NCBI RefSeq assembly: GCF_028553805.1
Contig: NZ_CP067140.1
Span: 1 to 64,000 of the forward strand
From: Paracoccus saliphilus
Lineage (GTDB): Bacteria; Pseudomonadota; Alphaproteobacteria; Rhodobacterales; Rhodobacteraceae
DNA: 64,000 bases
Reading direction: 5' to 3'
Of the stretch, positions 30,040 to 39,493 are shown piece after piece. Positions within the stretch are counted from its first letter, which is position 1. Every line of letters begins with the position of its first letter. The notes beneath the pieces are model-generated. The model saw only the letters and a list, made by a program, of their open reading frames with translations. It was not told where the DNA came from and searched no databases. Position numbers and translations under genes: made by a program.

Positions 30040-31623
30040 GTGGATACCTACATCATATGGATTGCCGAACTGGCCCTGGTTACTGGGACCTTGTCGGTCA
30101 TATTCGCGGTGGCGCTGATACGGTTCTGGGACCGTAAGAACGGATTATTCTTCGGAAAGCGCCGGGATCATCGTGAATCCAACCATTTTACAACGATATT
30201 CTTATTCAAAAACAAAAGATTGATTGATGCGACGCCATCAGCCCACAGCTTGCTTAGCCACAGATGCGCGCAGGGGAACGAGTGGCAAGGTTTGCAGGCT
30301 TGGATTGGGTCCCGCTTCCCGGCTGCAATCGAGAAGATGGGAAATCCAGATCGTCCGAACCGAATCGAATTGACCGGAAGCAATACGACGGACAGTGCCG
30401 AAATTCGTCTTTTGGTTGAAGAGCTGGGACGGGATCTGACGCGGATAACATTGTCGGATATGCGCCCTGACAGATCGGGTATCAGCGTTGATGCATTGTC
30501 ACATCACGCCATGGTGGAAGAGCTGGAATTGTTGCGGCATGCGCTTGATAACACGCCGACAATGATTTGGCGGCAGGATGCTCGGGATCGTGTCACCTGG
30601 GCGAATGCGGCATATATAAAGCGCGCAGAGACGGTCACTTCACTTGGCTGGCCGCTGCCGCGATTGCTGGACTTGCCGGAAACGGGGGCGGAAACAGAGG
30701 CGGAGTTTTCCCGCGCAAAGCTGGAAATCGACGGCCACACCTTCTGGTTCGATTGCTACAGCCATGAATACGGGGAGGAGAGAATATTCTTCGCCTTGCC
30801 TGCGGATGCCGCAGTGCGGGCAGAGCGGATTCTGCGTGAATTCGTTCAGACCCTGACCAAGACTTTTGCGGCACTGCATGTTGGTTTGGCGATCTTTGAT
30901 CGCCAACGAAATCTGCAGTTATTCAATCCGGCGTTGATCGAACTGACCGGTTTGCCTGTCGAGATATTGGCCGCCCGTCCGAGATTGGCTGATTTCCTTG
31001 ACCAATTGCGAGAGCGTCGCATGGTGCCCGAGCCCAAGGATTACCGCAGCTGGCGAAAGCGGATCAGCAATCTCGAAGCGGCTGCTGCGAGCGGTCATCA
31101 TGTCGAGGAATGGTCGCTTCCCGGCGGGCAGACCCATCGGGTTACGGGCTGCCCACATCCCGACGGCGCCGTGGCTTTCCTGTTCGAGGACATCACGTCG
31201 GAAATCTCGATGACGCGGGAATTCCGCACCGAGCTTATGTTGTGCAAAACCGTTCTGGACGGGCTGGACGACGCATTGGCCGTATTCGGACCAGGCGGAC
31301 GGCTCGTATTGTCCAATCAGGCGTACCGCGATCTCTGGGGTGACCGGGCCGCTACGGTGCTTGACGCTATCGAAGGATGGCAGACCCTGATCAGGGTTGG
31401 ACCGGGCTTTGATGCCCTGTGTGAACGATTGCTGACTGCGGATGATGGGGGAGCACGCAGCAACGGTGCGATATCCGGGCCGGAGGGGCGGCTGATCGGC
31501 TGGAGCGTTTCACAGATCAGCGGCGGGCAGAGGATGCTACGATTCCGTATGAATGAGGCGGTAAAGGCAGCCCCGCCGAAACTCGCAGATGACCCGCTAC
31601 CCAATGCCATCGGTGTCTATTGA
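30040..31623 (+). CDS. Membrane-anchored multi-PAS protein without a kinase domain
   Basis: 527-residue predicted sensor. One N-terminal membrane helix (about 5-27), then at least three PAS-like units: about 165-260 (LRHALDNTPTMIWRQDARDR), about 285-385 (LHVGLAIFDRQRNLQLFNPA) and about 405-500 (VLDGLDDALAVFGPGGRLVL). No HisKA, HATPase, GGDEF or receiver domain follows, and the frame simply ends after the last PAS unit. The start is GTG. It lies 71 bp after regB on the same strand, so it may be cotranscribed, but a role in Reg signalling is only an inference. Convergent with tamB. Confidence 0.78.
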   Translation: MDTYIIWIAELALVTGTLSVIFAVALIRFWDRKNGLFFGKRRDHRESNHFTTIFLFKNKRLIDATPSAHSLLSHRCAQGNEWQGLQAWIGSRFPAAIEKMGNPDRPNRIELTGSNTTDSAEIRLLVEELGRDLTRITLSDMRPDRSGISVDALSHHAMVEELELLRHALDNTPTMIWRQDARDRVTWANAAYIKRAETVTSLGWPLPRLLDLPETGAETEAEFSRAKLEIDGHTFWFDCYSHEYGEERIFFALPADAAVRAERILREFVQTLTKTFAALHVGLAIFDRQRNLQLFNPALIELTGLPVEILAARPRLADFLDQLRERRMVPEPKDYRSWRKRISNLEAAAASGHHVEEWSLPGGQTHRVTGCPHPDGAVAFLFEDITSEISMTREFRTELMLCKTVLDGLDDALAVFGPGGRLVLSNQAYRDLWGDRAATVLDAIEGWQTLIRVGPGFDALCERLLTADDGGARSNGAISGPEGRLIGWSVSQISGGQRMLRFRMNEAVKAAPPKLADDPLPNAIGVY

Positions 31624-31662
31624 AGACACCCGTCCAGAGGATGTAACCGGACGAGAATCCGC

Positions 31663-34600
31663 TCAGTAATCACGCTCGAAATAGACGCCGATCGTGCTCT
31701 CACCATCGCTGGCGACCGAGCCGCGTGCGCGAAGTGTCTCCGAGATATCCAGATTCAGGTTGAGGGTGCTCTTGCCGCCATCATCGACAGAAACATCGGT
31801 ATAGACATTGTCGGTCAGGTATTTCCCGGCCCTGACCTGCACATTGCCCTCATCATCCGTTGCCAGGTCCAGATCGTCGAGTCCGACCTGGTTGCGTAGG
31901 CGCCCGACGATGCCGTCACCGGCCCGCCCTGCCAGAACGGCAATCGCATTCGCAAGCTGGGCGGCCTGCAGAGGGCTGATATTGTCCAGTCCGCGCCCGA
32001 ACAAAAGCTGCGACAGAACCTCTTCCTCGGGCATCTCGGGAGAGGACTCGAAAGTAATGTCGGGGTCGCGCGCTTCACCGTCTATGATGATCCGGGTGGT
32101 TACCCCATCTTCCGAGGTCTCGGCAACCAGCCTGATGACTGGCACCAGGCTGCCCTGCATCTCGACCAGACCTTCGGTCAGCGTGAAACGCTTGCCCAGC
32201 AGATCGACACGGCCACGGATCAGTTCCAGGTGACCGATGGGGATGACATTCCGCGTTGTTCCCGTCACGCGCAAATCCCCACCCATCTCGGCATCGACGC
32301 CGCGCCCGCGGATGAATATCTGGTTCGGCGCACTGATGAACAGGTCCAGCCGGGGTGGATTCGCTGGCGGAGTCGCCGGCGGACCACCCAACCCGGCCTC
32401 GCGCGATGCGGCGCTGCCGAATGGCTCAAGCCCCGCTTTTGCCCGTGTCGAGCGGGGCGGGCGCGTGTCGCCGACATGCTTGATATCGGGGATCGACTTG
32501 GCCCCGCCCAGCCCGGTCGAGGGAATGCGGATCTCTGTCCGGCCCACGTCGATCCGGCCCGAGATCAGCGGGCCATCGGCATTGCGGCCAGCCATCCGGA
32601 CATTGCCCGAAAGGGTGATCTCGTAGAGATTAGGATCGCGCGCCACGACATTGTCCAATGTCACGCCGATATCCAGCGTTCCGTCGCGTAGATCGACCGG
32701 ACCGCTGACCGCGATTCTTCCGCCCGCCGCGACGTTACCGGCACCATCGACCTGGATACGCCCATTCTGCAGATCGGCGGTCACGTCTAGCCCCTCGATG
32801 CGAATCCCCAGGCCGGGCTCGGCGACATCGCCGCCCTGCAACTGGACACGCCCGCTGACTGCTTCCAGCGAGGGCGGCCCACTCACCCGCAGGTCAAGCG
32901 TAACCGGCCCTTCGATGCTGCGTGTCCGGATGGTGCTATTCGCGATCGAGGCATCGGTGCTGCCCGTGATGCCGATATCGGTGGTGGAAAAATCCCGCGC
33001 GGCCGAGCCTGCGATCTGCAGCTGTGTAGTGCCCGGCGCGGTGACGCCCAGATCGACGATGAAGCTCTCGGCGGTTTCGCGCATCGTGCCCTGCAGCTCG
33101 ACCGGACCGGGAAAGCCCGGTTGGATCAACGCCAGATCGTTCAGTCTCGCATCGATATTCAGCGCCTCGGCGGGATTGCCGCTTGCGCCGATCCGAAGCT
33201 GCGGATTGCTGACGTCCAGCCGTTGCAATGAAATCCCGGCTTCCGATTGCGTTGCGGCAAGATCAAAACTGGTTTGCCCGCGCAACACCGGATCTACCTT
33301 TGCCTGTCCGATAGACAGGCTATTCGCGCGACCGTTCGCCGAAATCCGGCGAAGCCTGTCCTCTTCGACCAGTTGCGCCTCGGCGTCCACCGAACCGCTG
33401 ATGCCGTTCCCCAGAAAACTCAGGTCGCCCGCATTCAGTGCGGCAGCAATATCCGTCACACCCTTGCCGACCTTGCCCGAGGCGCTTGCGTTCAGCCGCG
33501 GGTTCTCGATCTGCGCCTGATCGATCTCGAAGATCCCGTCGCGTTCGGTCCCGGTGATCTTCAGCCGGGTCTCACCTGCCAGCGCATTATCCACCTGCGC
33601 CTGTCCGAAAGCGAGGTCGCGGCCGATCCCGTTGACCTCGACCTGCCGGGCGCCGTCATCCGCTTCACGCAGACTGGCATCGGCGCTCAACGAGCCATGC
33701 CATCCGGCAAGCAGCGGTGTAAGCGACGAAATATCGAGCTTGGCGGAAAGATCCGTAACCCCCTCTCCATAAATGCCTGTCGCAGTGGCGTTGATCTGGT
33801 CATTCGTCAATTGCGCGTCACGCAGGGTGATGACACCGGATTTTTCCTCGGCCTTCACTTGCAGATCGGTCGTGCCCATCGATGCCGAATCCGCGCCTTG
33901 CTGACCGAAACCCAGGTTCTCGCTCTTGCCGGTCAGATCGATGAAACGGGTACCATCGGCTTCGGTCAACTCGGCCGTGGCATCCAGATCGCCGGACCAG
34001 TCGGGCTGGATCACAGACAGGTCGGGGATCGAGAAATTCGCCGTTGCATCCAATGCTTCCCGGATGAAATCCCCTTCGGCCTCTGCCCTGAGCTGCGGAT
34101 TGGCCAGCTGGAAATTCTTGATTACATAGCCATTCTCGACCTCGCCAGCCAAGAGCGTCAGGTTGGTGCGCCCCTGCAGGGCACGATCAAGCGTATCGAT
34201 GCCGATCTTCAGATCCTCCGCATCGCCGCTAAGCGAAAGCTGGCGTTCGCCCTCGGCTCCGTTCAGCTTGGCTTCGGCCTCTAGCGAACCCGCATAGCCA
34301 GACCCGATATCCGCAAGCGAGGGCATCGAGATCTGCGCCGTGACGTCGCTGGAATTGCTGTTCAGATAGCCCCGTGCTTCGGCGGTCAGCCGCTGCGCGT
34401 TGACCGAAAAGTTGCGTAGGTCGATCCCCGTCTCGTCCCGGCGGGCTCCCAGGACGATTTGGGATTGCCCCGCAAGCAGGCTGTCCAATTGTTCCTGATC
34501 GACCGAGATGTCGTTGCCCTCGACCCTCGCATCGATATCGAAAGCCTTGGTCAGGATCGTGTAATAGCCGGAAATCGAGGCATCCGCCCGGCCTGACATC

Positions 34601-36144
34601 GGGCGTCCAGCCAGAGTCGAGAGCCGCTCCAGATCCTGGTAGCGGGCCTCCATATCCAGCGACAGCAGCAGCCCGCCGGTCAGGTCGGACAGAAGGCTAT
34701 AGCCCGACAGGCCGTAATCGGCGCCATGCACTGCAAGTTCACTGACCTCAAGCTGACCGCGGCCATAGGTGAACACTGCGTCGCCCGTAATGGCTTCGCC
34801 CACCGCTTGCGCGAGCCCGGCATCCTCGAATTCCATTTGCCGGGCGCCGAAATCCAGTGCGCCGGTGATCTCGGACAGGGCATTGGCCTCATCGAGCACC
34901 ACCTGCCCGGCACCGTCCAATGTCAGCCGGCCAATCTTGGCGCTGCCCTGATCTAGCTGGCCGACATATCCCTCGAGCGTCCAGCCTTCGCCTTCGGCGG
35001 CGTCATATTGCAGTTCGAGCCGGCCGGATTCGACCGTGGAATCGTCGCCTCCGCCCGGTAGCTTGACCGGCACCTCGCTTGCGCCGGCATCCCTGCCAAG
35101 CGTCATCAGCAGCACTGCGCTTTGCGGAGCGCCCTGCGGATTGGTGGCGACCGAGCCGGACACGTTCAGCGCTGCGGTATCGATCATCAGCACTGGCACG
35201 TTCAGGCGACCATCGTCACCGCGCCATCCCTCGGCCAAAAGCTGTGTGTTCGGGCCAAAGAATGTACGGTCATCGGGTGGAAGCAGCGAGGCGATGTCAC
35301 CGCCCAGTTCCAGGCGAAAGGCCCGGCCCGGCGCGCCGTCTTCCGAGGCTTCGGCGGTCAAGGACGCACGCCCGGTCACGCGCGGCTGGCCGCTTGTCGC
35401 CAAGCGAAGATCGGCGGTGAACCCGTCCAGCGGCCCCTCGCCGCTGATCTGCGCCGAGACCGAAGGCTTGTCGTAAAGGTCGATCAGGTTGACCAACAGG
35501 CCATCGGCAGCCTCGTCCAGCGAGAGGTTCAGGCTCAGCACCTTGGTTTCATTGACATAGCCCGAGCTGAGGACGAATGCGCCGCGTGGACCGTCCAACC
35601 GGTTGATGGTCAGGTCCGCCTTACCCTCACCGCCCGCAAGACTCATGCTGCCCGCCAGCGATATCGACGCGGGCAGGCCGATCACCGGCTCGCCCAGTTC
35701 GACCCGGTCTGCCTCGATCTTGTCGATATTGACCGATACCGGCAATTCGGGCAGCGCAAACTCCTTGGCCTCCGCCTGCGGCTTTTCCTCGCCCCCCGTA
35801 CCGGGCAAACGCGGCAGCAGGATTTCCGAGGCCGAAAGCTCGGCGATCTCGACCCTGCCGCGCAGCAGTGCCGACCTGTTCCACTGGATCGCCCCTTCCT
35901 TCAGCGTCAGCCAGGTGCCGTCATCATCGGCGATGGTGATCTGTTCAAAGGTCGCGCGCGAGGACAGCGCCCCCTCGAACCCCGATATGATGACCTGCCG
36001 ACCCGCCCCGGACAGGTTGTTCTCCAGCAATCCGGTCAGAAAGCCGCGGTCGTCCTCTTCCTGTTCCGAAAGCTCGGCGACGCTTTGCGCCAGCACCGCG
36101 AGCGGAAAGAGAAAGGCGAAGAAGAGGATGAATATCTTGCGCAT
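31663..36144 (-). CDS. tamB: Translocation and assembly module subunit TamB
   Basis: Very large AsmA-like bridge protein that works with TamA in outer-membrane lipid transport and autotransporter insertion. 1493 residues with an N-terminal membrane anchor/signal (MRKIFILFFAFLFPLAVLAQ), a long beta-rich body, and the C-terminal DUF490 domain (about 1100-1493) ending VYFERDY. Residues about 515-1010 consist of five tandem units of about 99 residues with recurring GSLEAEAKL-type and LRIEASG-type segments. The ATG overlaps the tamA stop by one base (TGATG); the frame is open further into tamA but that part is not family-like. Confidence 0.93.
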   Translation of the reverse strand: MRKIFILFFAFLFPLAVLAQSVAELSEQEEDDRGFLTGLLENNLSGAGRQVIISGFEGALSSRATFEQITIADDDGTWLTLKEGAIQWNRSALLRGRVEIAELSASEILLPRLPGTGGEEKPQAEAKEFALPELPVSVNIDKIEADRVELGEPVIGLPASISLAGSMSLAGGEGKADLTINRLDGPRGAFVLSSGYVNETKVLSLNLSLDEAADGLLVNLIDLYDKPSVSAQISGEGPLDGFTADLRLATSGQPRVTGRASLTAEASEDGAPGRAFRLELGGDIASLLPPDDRTFFGPNTQLLAEGWRGDDGRLNVPVLMIDTAALNVSGSVATNPQGAPQSAVLLMTLGRDAGASEVPVKLPGGGDDSTVESGRLELQYDAAEGEGWTLEGYVGQLDQGSAKIGRLTLDGAGQVVLDEANALSEITGALDFGARQMEFEDAGLAQAVGEAITGDAVFTYGRGQLEVSELAVHGADYGLSGYSLLSDLTGGLLLSLDMEARYQDLERLSTLAGRPMSGRADASISGYYTILTKAFDIDARVEGNDISVDQEQLDSLLAGQSQIVLGARRDETGIDLRNFSVNAQRLTAEARGYLNSNSSDVTAQISMPSLADIGSGYAGSLEAEAKLNGAEGERQLSLSGDAEDLKIGIDTLDRALQGRTNLTLLAGEVENGYVIKNFQLANPQLRAEAEGDFIREALDATANFSIPDLSVIQPDWSGDLDATAELTEADGTRFIDLTGKSENLGFGQQGADSASMGTTDLQVKAEEKSGVITLRDAQLTNDQINATATGIYGEGVTDLSAKLDISSLTPLLAGWHGSLSADASLREADDGARQVEVNGIGRDLAFGQAQVDNALAGETRLKITGTERDGIFEIDQAQIENPRLNASASGKVGKGVTDIAAALNAGDLSFLGNGISGSVDAEAQLVEEDRLRRISANGRANSLSIGQAKVDPVLRGQTSFDLAATQSEAGISLQRLDVSNPQLRIGASGNPAEALNIDARLNDLALIQPGFPGPVELQGTMRETAESFIVDLGVTAPGTTQLQIAGSAARDFSTTDIGITGSTDASIANSTIRTRSIEGPVTLDLRVSGPPSLEAVSGRVQLQGGDVAEPGLGIRIEGLDVTADLQNGRIQVDGAGNVAAGGRIAVSGPVDLRDGTLDIGVTLDNVVARDPNLYEITLSGNVRMAGRNADGPLISGRIDVGRTEIRIPSTGLGGAKSIPDIKHVGDTRPPRSTRAKAGLEPFGSAASREAGLGGPPATPPANPPRLDLFISAPNQIFIRGRGVDAEMGGDLRVTGTTRNVIPIGHLELIRGRVDLLGKRFTLTEGLVEMQGSLVPVIRLVAETSEDGVTTRIIIDGEARDPDITFESSPEMPEEEVLSQLLFGRGLDNISPLQAAQLANAIAVLAGRAGDGIVGRLRNQVGLDDLDLATDDEGNVQVRAGKYLTDNVYTDVSVDDGGKSTLNLNLDISETLRARGSVASDGESTIGVYFERDY

Positions 36145-38012
36145 CAGAATGCCTGCCCGAGGCCGAGATAAAGTTGCACGCCATTGCCGGTATCGCCCCC
36201 GGTCGGGCCCGCGACGTCGAACCGCAACGGCCCGATCGGGGTGTCGTAGCGGATGCCCACACCGGCACCCGAGTGCCAATCGCTATTGCCGCCGAAACCG
36301 CTTTCGGTCCAGACCTTGCCGTAATCGGCAAATAGCACCAGCCCGATCTTCTCGCGGACCTGCCAGCGCAATTCCGCGTTCAGGTTCGCGACGCTCATCC
36401 CACCGGTCTTGATCGTTCCGTCGGGGCCGGAAATCTCGCGCACGCCGAGGGATTCATAGGGCTGGCCGCGCACGGTCCCGCCGCCACCAGAAAAGAACAG
36501 GTAGTCGCGCGGCGTCCGCTCGATCTCGGTTCCCGCGATCGTGCCAAGCCGGGCGCGGCCCGCGAAGGTGAACCTGTCATCCTCTCCGACAGAGCGGAAT
36601 GCCCGCATCTCGCCAAGCGCCCTGACACCCGACCCGGTATCGCCGAACCCCTTGAAGGGCCTCGCCTCGCCGGACAGGTAAAAGCCGCGCTTGGCGTTGT
36701 TAGGCTCGTCGCGCCTGTCCCATGTCGCCCCCACCGGGAAGGAGAGCACCTTGAAATCCGTGCGGCCATTGGCATCCGTGACCCGTGAAACCTCGTATTC
36801 CACGGCGATATCGGCGGTCAGCTTGTCGCTCTCCTCGTCGCGGAAGATGTGGTTGAAGCCCAGGGTGACGCTGATATTGTCGGAATCGTATTCCTCTTCG
36901 CGCATCCGTTCGAGCTTGGTCTCGACATAGGCGGTGGTGTCCGGGGTGATCGTGGCGGGGCGGCCGATGCGAAAGGTCAGTTCCTCGTCGCGGCCGCTGG
37001 TATCCGAACCGATATCCGAAACCTTGGCATCTATCCGCAGTCTCTCTCCGCCGCCCAGAAGGTTGCGGTGCATCCAGTAGGCCGACACCATGGCGCCATC
37101 GGTATTCGACAATTCGAAGCCCGCACCGATCCGCCGGGGCTTCTGCTCGACCACGGCGAGGCTGACATCCATCGAATTGTCTGGCGCCAGCAGATCGGCC
37201 TCCTCCAGCGTCATGGCCGAAAAGACCCCGGTGCGGCGCAGGCGCTTGCGGACGGTCTCCAGCTTTTCCGGGTCGAATCGCTCTCCTGTGGGGAAGCCCG
37301 CGATCTTGCGCAGCCGCCGCGGATTCATACGCTCATAGCCCGAGATATGCAGATCGCCAAAGGTGACCACCGGGCCGGGAGCAAGCTCGACCCGGCTGTC
37401 CACGCTGTTCTGATTGTGATCCGCCACGATCTCCTGCCCGCTGACATCGGCCTTGGCATGGCCGTATTCACGCCAGCCATCGACGCCCGACAGGGCCTCG
37501 GACTTGATCACGCCCGTCCCGGCTGTCTCGCCCCGCCGGTAATCGTCAGAGGCTTGTCTGCCGGGCGCCAGGGGGCCGATGGCGGCGCGCGAGAATTTGA
37601 ACGCGGGGCCGGGATCGACCGAAACCACCACGGAGCGTACCACTTCCGGCGCGTCGAGCGGCGCGATCTCGGCCGCCTCAACCCCGTCCAGCGTGATATC
37701 GATGACCGCCGAATAATGACCCATGTCGTAAAGCGCGCCCAGGATACGGGCGTAATCGGCGCGGGCAGCGGCCAGCAGATCCTGCCCGCTGATACGGTCC
37801 TCGGCAAGCGCGCCCGACAAGAGCGAGGTGTTGCGAATGGCCTTCTCGATATCGTCCTCATCCTCGGTGACACGAAAATCGAGCGAAACCGGACCATCAT
37901 CGGTCTTGCCGCCGAACAGCCCCGAGAACGGAGAGGATGACTGGGCAAGCGCCATGCCGCAAAACCCCAAAGCCGAGCCTGCGACAAGCATGGCTTTCAG
38001 ATATCCCCGCAT
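36144..38012 (-). CDS. tamA: Translocation and assembly module subunit TamA (Omp85 family)
   Basis: Outer-membrane partner of TamB. 622 residues: signal peptide MRGYLKAMLVAGSALGFCGMA, POTRA repeats from about residue 50 to 290 (including VVVSVDPGPAFKFS and FGDLHISGYERMNPRRLRKI), and a C-terminal 16-strand surface-antigen barrel with GGGGTVRGQPYESLGV (the FxGG-type loop) and terminal QLYLGLGQAF. The ATG at 38012, after a GGAGCGTGAAG site, is chosen over an upstream frame extension. Cotranscribed with tamB, and probably with glk 116 bp upstream. Confidence 0.93.
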   Translation of the reverse strand: MRGYLKAMLVAGSALGFCGMALAQSSSPFSGLFGGKTDDGPVSLDFRVTEDEDDIEKAIRNTSLLSGALAEDRISGQDLLAAARADYARILGALYDMGHYSAVIDITLDGVEAAEIAPLDAPEVVRSVVVSVDPGPAFKFSRAAIGPLAPGRQASDDYRRGETAGTGVIKSEALSGVDGWREYGHAKADVSGQEIVADHNQNSVDSRVELAPGPVVTFGDLHISGYERMNPRRLRKIAGFPTGERFDPEKLETVRKRLRRTGVFSAMTLEEADLLAPDNSMDVSLAVVEQKPRRIGAGFELSNTDGAMVSAYWMHRNLLGGGERLRIDAKVSDIGSDTSGRDEELTFRIGRPATITPDTTAYVETKLERMREEEYDSDNISVTLGFNHIFRDEESDKLTADIAVEYEVSRVTDANGRTDFKVLSFPVGATWDRRDEPNNAKRGFYLSGEARPFKGFGDTGSGVRALGEMRAFRSVGEDDRFTFAGRARLGTIAGTEIERTPRDYLFFSGGGGTVRGQPYESLGVREISGPDGTIKTGGMSVANLNAELRWQVREKIGLVLFADYGKVWTESGFGGNSDWHSGAGVGIRYDTPIGPLRFDVAGPTGGDTGNGVQLYLGLGQAF

Positions 38013-38128
38013 CTTCACGCTCCGCCCCTGTTCCTTACCGCAATATGAACAGCTATAGACGTGAAGATCCAGCAATTGGCCATCGCTTTTTTGTCAACTG
38101 GACCATCGGATCAGTCACGGCAGGATCC

Positions 38129-39055
38129 TTACGATAGCGCCGCGAGGCATCCATGCAGTGCCGCCATGTCGTCTAGGATCAGGAAAATGGGCGTGTTTTC
38201 AGGGATATGGCGCATATAGGATTCGGCCAGGAAAGCCGGTTCGAAGCGGTCCATGCGATCAGCGATGCTTCGCCCGACGCTTCCTGCAAGGAAAAGTCCC
38301 TCCAGTGGCATGAAGCGCAGGGTCAGTTCCCGGCAAAGCAGGCCGACCAGTTCCGTGAACAGGTCATATGTCGCCACCGCCTCGGCATCGCCACGTCCGG
38401 CGGCTTCGGCGATGGCCTCGCTGCGGATGGGATCGGTTCCGGTGCGCATCGCATGCAGTCGTGACAGCCCACGCCCCGCAAAGGTTTCCTCGGTCGAGAA
38501 GAACGCCTCCGCGCCGTCGCGCCCCAGCAGATCAACCAGCCGCTGATAGATATTGGCTGGCAGCTGGGTGTGGCCTTCCTCGGCCTCCATCGCCATCACT
38601 GCGCCGCCGGGCAGGGCGCGAACGGCGCAGACATTGAATCCGGTGCCCAGCCCGACCACCAGGGCCTGACCGTTGCGGGCGCGATCCTCGGGCGCGTTGC
38701 GAAGCACGGACAGCCCGTCTCCGCGCAGGGCAGGGGTTGCATGGCCCAGGGCGGTCAGGTCGTTGATCAGCCGCACCTGGTCGGCATCGGTCAGCCGTGC
38801 CAGCCGGTCCTCGGAGAAATCCCAGTCACGATTGGTCAGCGAGGCCCTCCCGCCGCTGACCGGTCCGGCGACCGCGACGCAGACCGAGGATATATGGGGA
38901 TTGTCCTGTTCCTGCAGGAACTGCCGCACGACATCGTCGAAGCTTTGATAATCGTCGCCGCGAAACCGCGTCACCGTCTCACTGTCGATCGCCCCATTGC
39001 GCGCGACCGCCAGCCGCGCATTGGTGCCCCCGACATCTCCCAGCAGCATTGCCAT
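38129..39055 (-). CDS. glk: Glucokinase
   Basis: Phosphorylates glucose to glucose 6-phosphate with ATP. 308 residues; GDVGGTNARLAVA (about 5-17) is the ATP-phosphate loop, GLGTGFNVCAV (about 128-138) the second phosphate motif, and EEGHTQLP (about 153-160) the sugar-binding glutamate-histidine motif of the bacterial glucokinase family. The ATG at 39055 has a GGGAG site 9 nt upstream and is preferred to a longer frame from 39076. Upstream is a 438-bp gene-free stretch with unusual repeats. Confidence 0.92.
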   Translation of the reverse strand: MAMLLGDVGGTNARLAVARNGAIDSETVTRFRGDDYQSFDDVVRQFLQEQDNPHISSVCVAVAGPVSGGRASLTNRDWDFSEDRLARLTDADQVRLINDLTALGHATPALRGDGLSVLRNAPEDRARNGQALVVGLGTGFNVCAVRALPGGAVMAMEAEEGHTQLPANIYQRLVDLLGRDGAEAFFSTEETFAGRGLSRLHAMRTGTDPIRSEAIAEAAGRGDAEAVATYDLFTELVGLLCRELTLRFMPLEGLFLAGSVGRSIADRMDRFEPAFLAESYMRHIPENTPIFLILDDMAALHGCLAALS

Positions 39056-39163
39056 CGAACCAATCTCCCGGATCAACCCTCTCGCCGATCATCTTTAAGG
39101 GAGTTGTCCCGCGCTGGCGAGGGGGGATTGATAGCGGAAACATCCTTGCGTCCCGCGATGGCC

Positions 39164-39215
39164 GGGGGCGCTTCGCCCCCCGGACCCCCCGAGGATATTT
39201 GCCTGAAGAAGAAAG
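39164..39215. repeat. GC-hairpin intergenic element with GAGGATATTTG tail
   Basis: Short stem GGGGGCG (39164-39170) and CGCCCCC (39174-39180), then CGGACCCCCC, GAGGATATTTGCCTG and AAGAAGAAAG. Elements of this shape (G-run hairpin, C-run, GAGGATATTTG, purine tail) recur between genes in Rhodobacteraceae in my recollection; only one copy is visible in this window, so repeat status rests on that memory. Confidence 0.45.
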
Positions 39216-39252
39216 GGCGGAGGTCCGGTGGGCAAGGGGGGCGAGGGGTCGG

Positions 39253-39281
39253 CATTCCAGTATGTTTTTCGTACTGGAATG
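39253..39281. repeat. Perfect 10-bp inverted repeat
   Basis: Arms CATTCCAGTA (39253-39262) and TACTGGAATG (39272-39281) around a 9-nt spacer TGTTTTTCG. There is no T-run after it on either strand, so it is not a standard terminator; an operator, an mRNA 3'-end stabiliser of the asb operon, or part of a dispersed element are all possible. Confidence 0.6.
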
Positions 39282-39364
39282 GATGGCCCGGTCTTCGGAT
39301 GCCGTCCTGATCGTCCGGAACGCGTTGCGAATGGCCGCGATTCACCGTGCAAAGCGCGCTGCCA

Positions 39365-39392
39365 GTGTACGCCCTGTGTACATCCTGTGTAC
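39365..39392. repeat. Three GTGTAC hexamers at 11-bp period
   Basis: GTGTAC occurs at 39365-39370, 39376-39381 and 39387-39392, the last two inside CCTGTGTAC. An exact 11-bp period places all three on one face of the helix, as expected for cooperative protein binding. Whether it is an operator is inference. Confidence 0.5.
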
Positions 39393-39493
39393 GGGTTGTG
39401 CGGCCGGATTCCCAGCATTTGCTGGGCGAAACGCGCCCCTGTTGCGCGGCCGTGCCGATGCAACGCACGGTGGGTGTTGCATGGCCGTTTTCG

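Larger units (their letters stand above)
39056..39493. other. 438-bp gene-free region between glk and the petrobactin operon
   Basis: No credible gene on either strand. Open frames here lack ribosome sites and family-like composition. The region holds the glk promoter, a GC-rich hairpin element (39164-39215), a perfect inverted repeat (39253-39281) and three GTGTAC hexamers at exact 11-bp spacing (39365-39392), each listed separately. It also serves as the 3' end of the siderophore operon. Confidence 0.7.

Noticed and set aside
33247..34284. 345-residue plus-strand open frame inside tamB
   Set aside because: It is antisense to a well-supported gene, has no family-like segment and arises from GC-rich codon bias; similar long shadows occur across 32230-36400.
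37508..37987. 159-residue minus-strand frame within tamA
   Set aside because: Out of frame with tamA, arginine/serine-rich, overlapping well-conserved POTRA-coding sequence.
39073..39468. Possible small genes in the glk-asbF gap
   Set aside because: Frames of 120-130 residues on both strands overlap each other, lack ribosome sites and include the repeats; no family-like segment.
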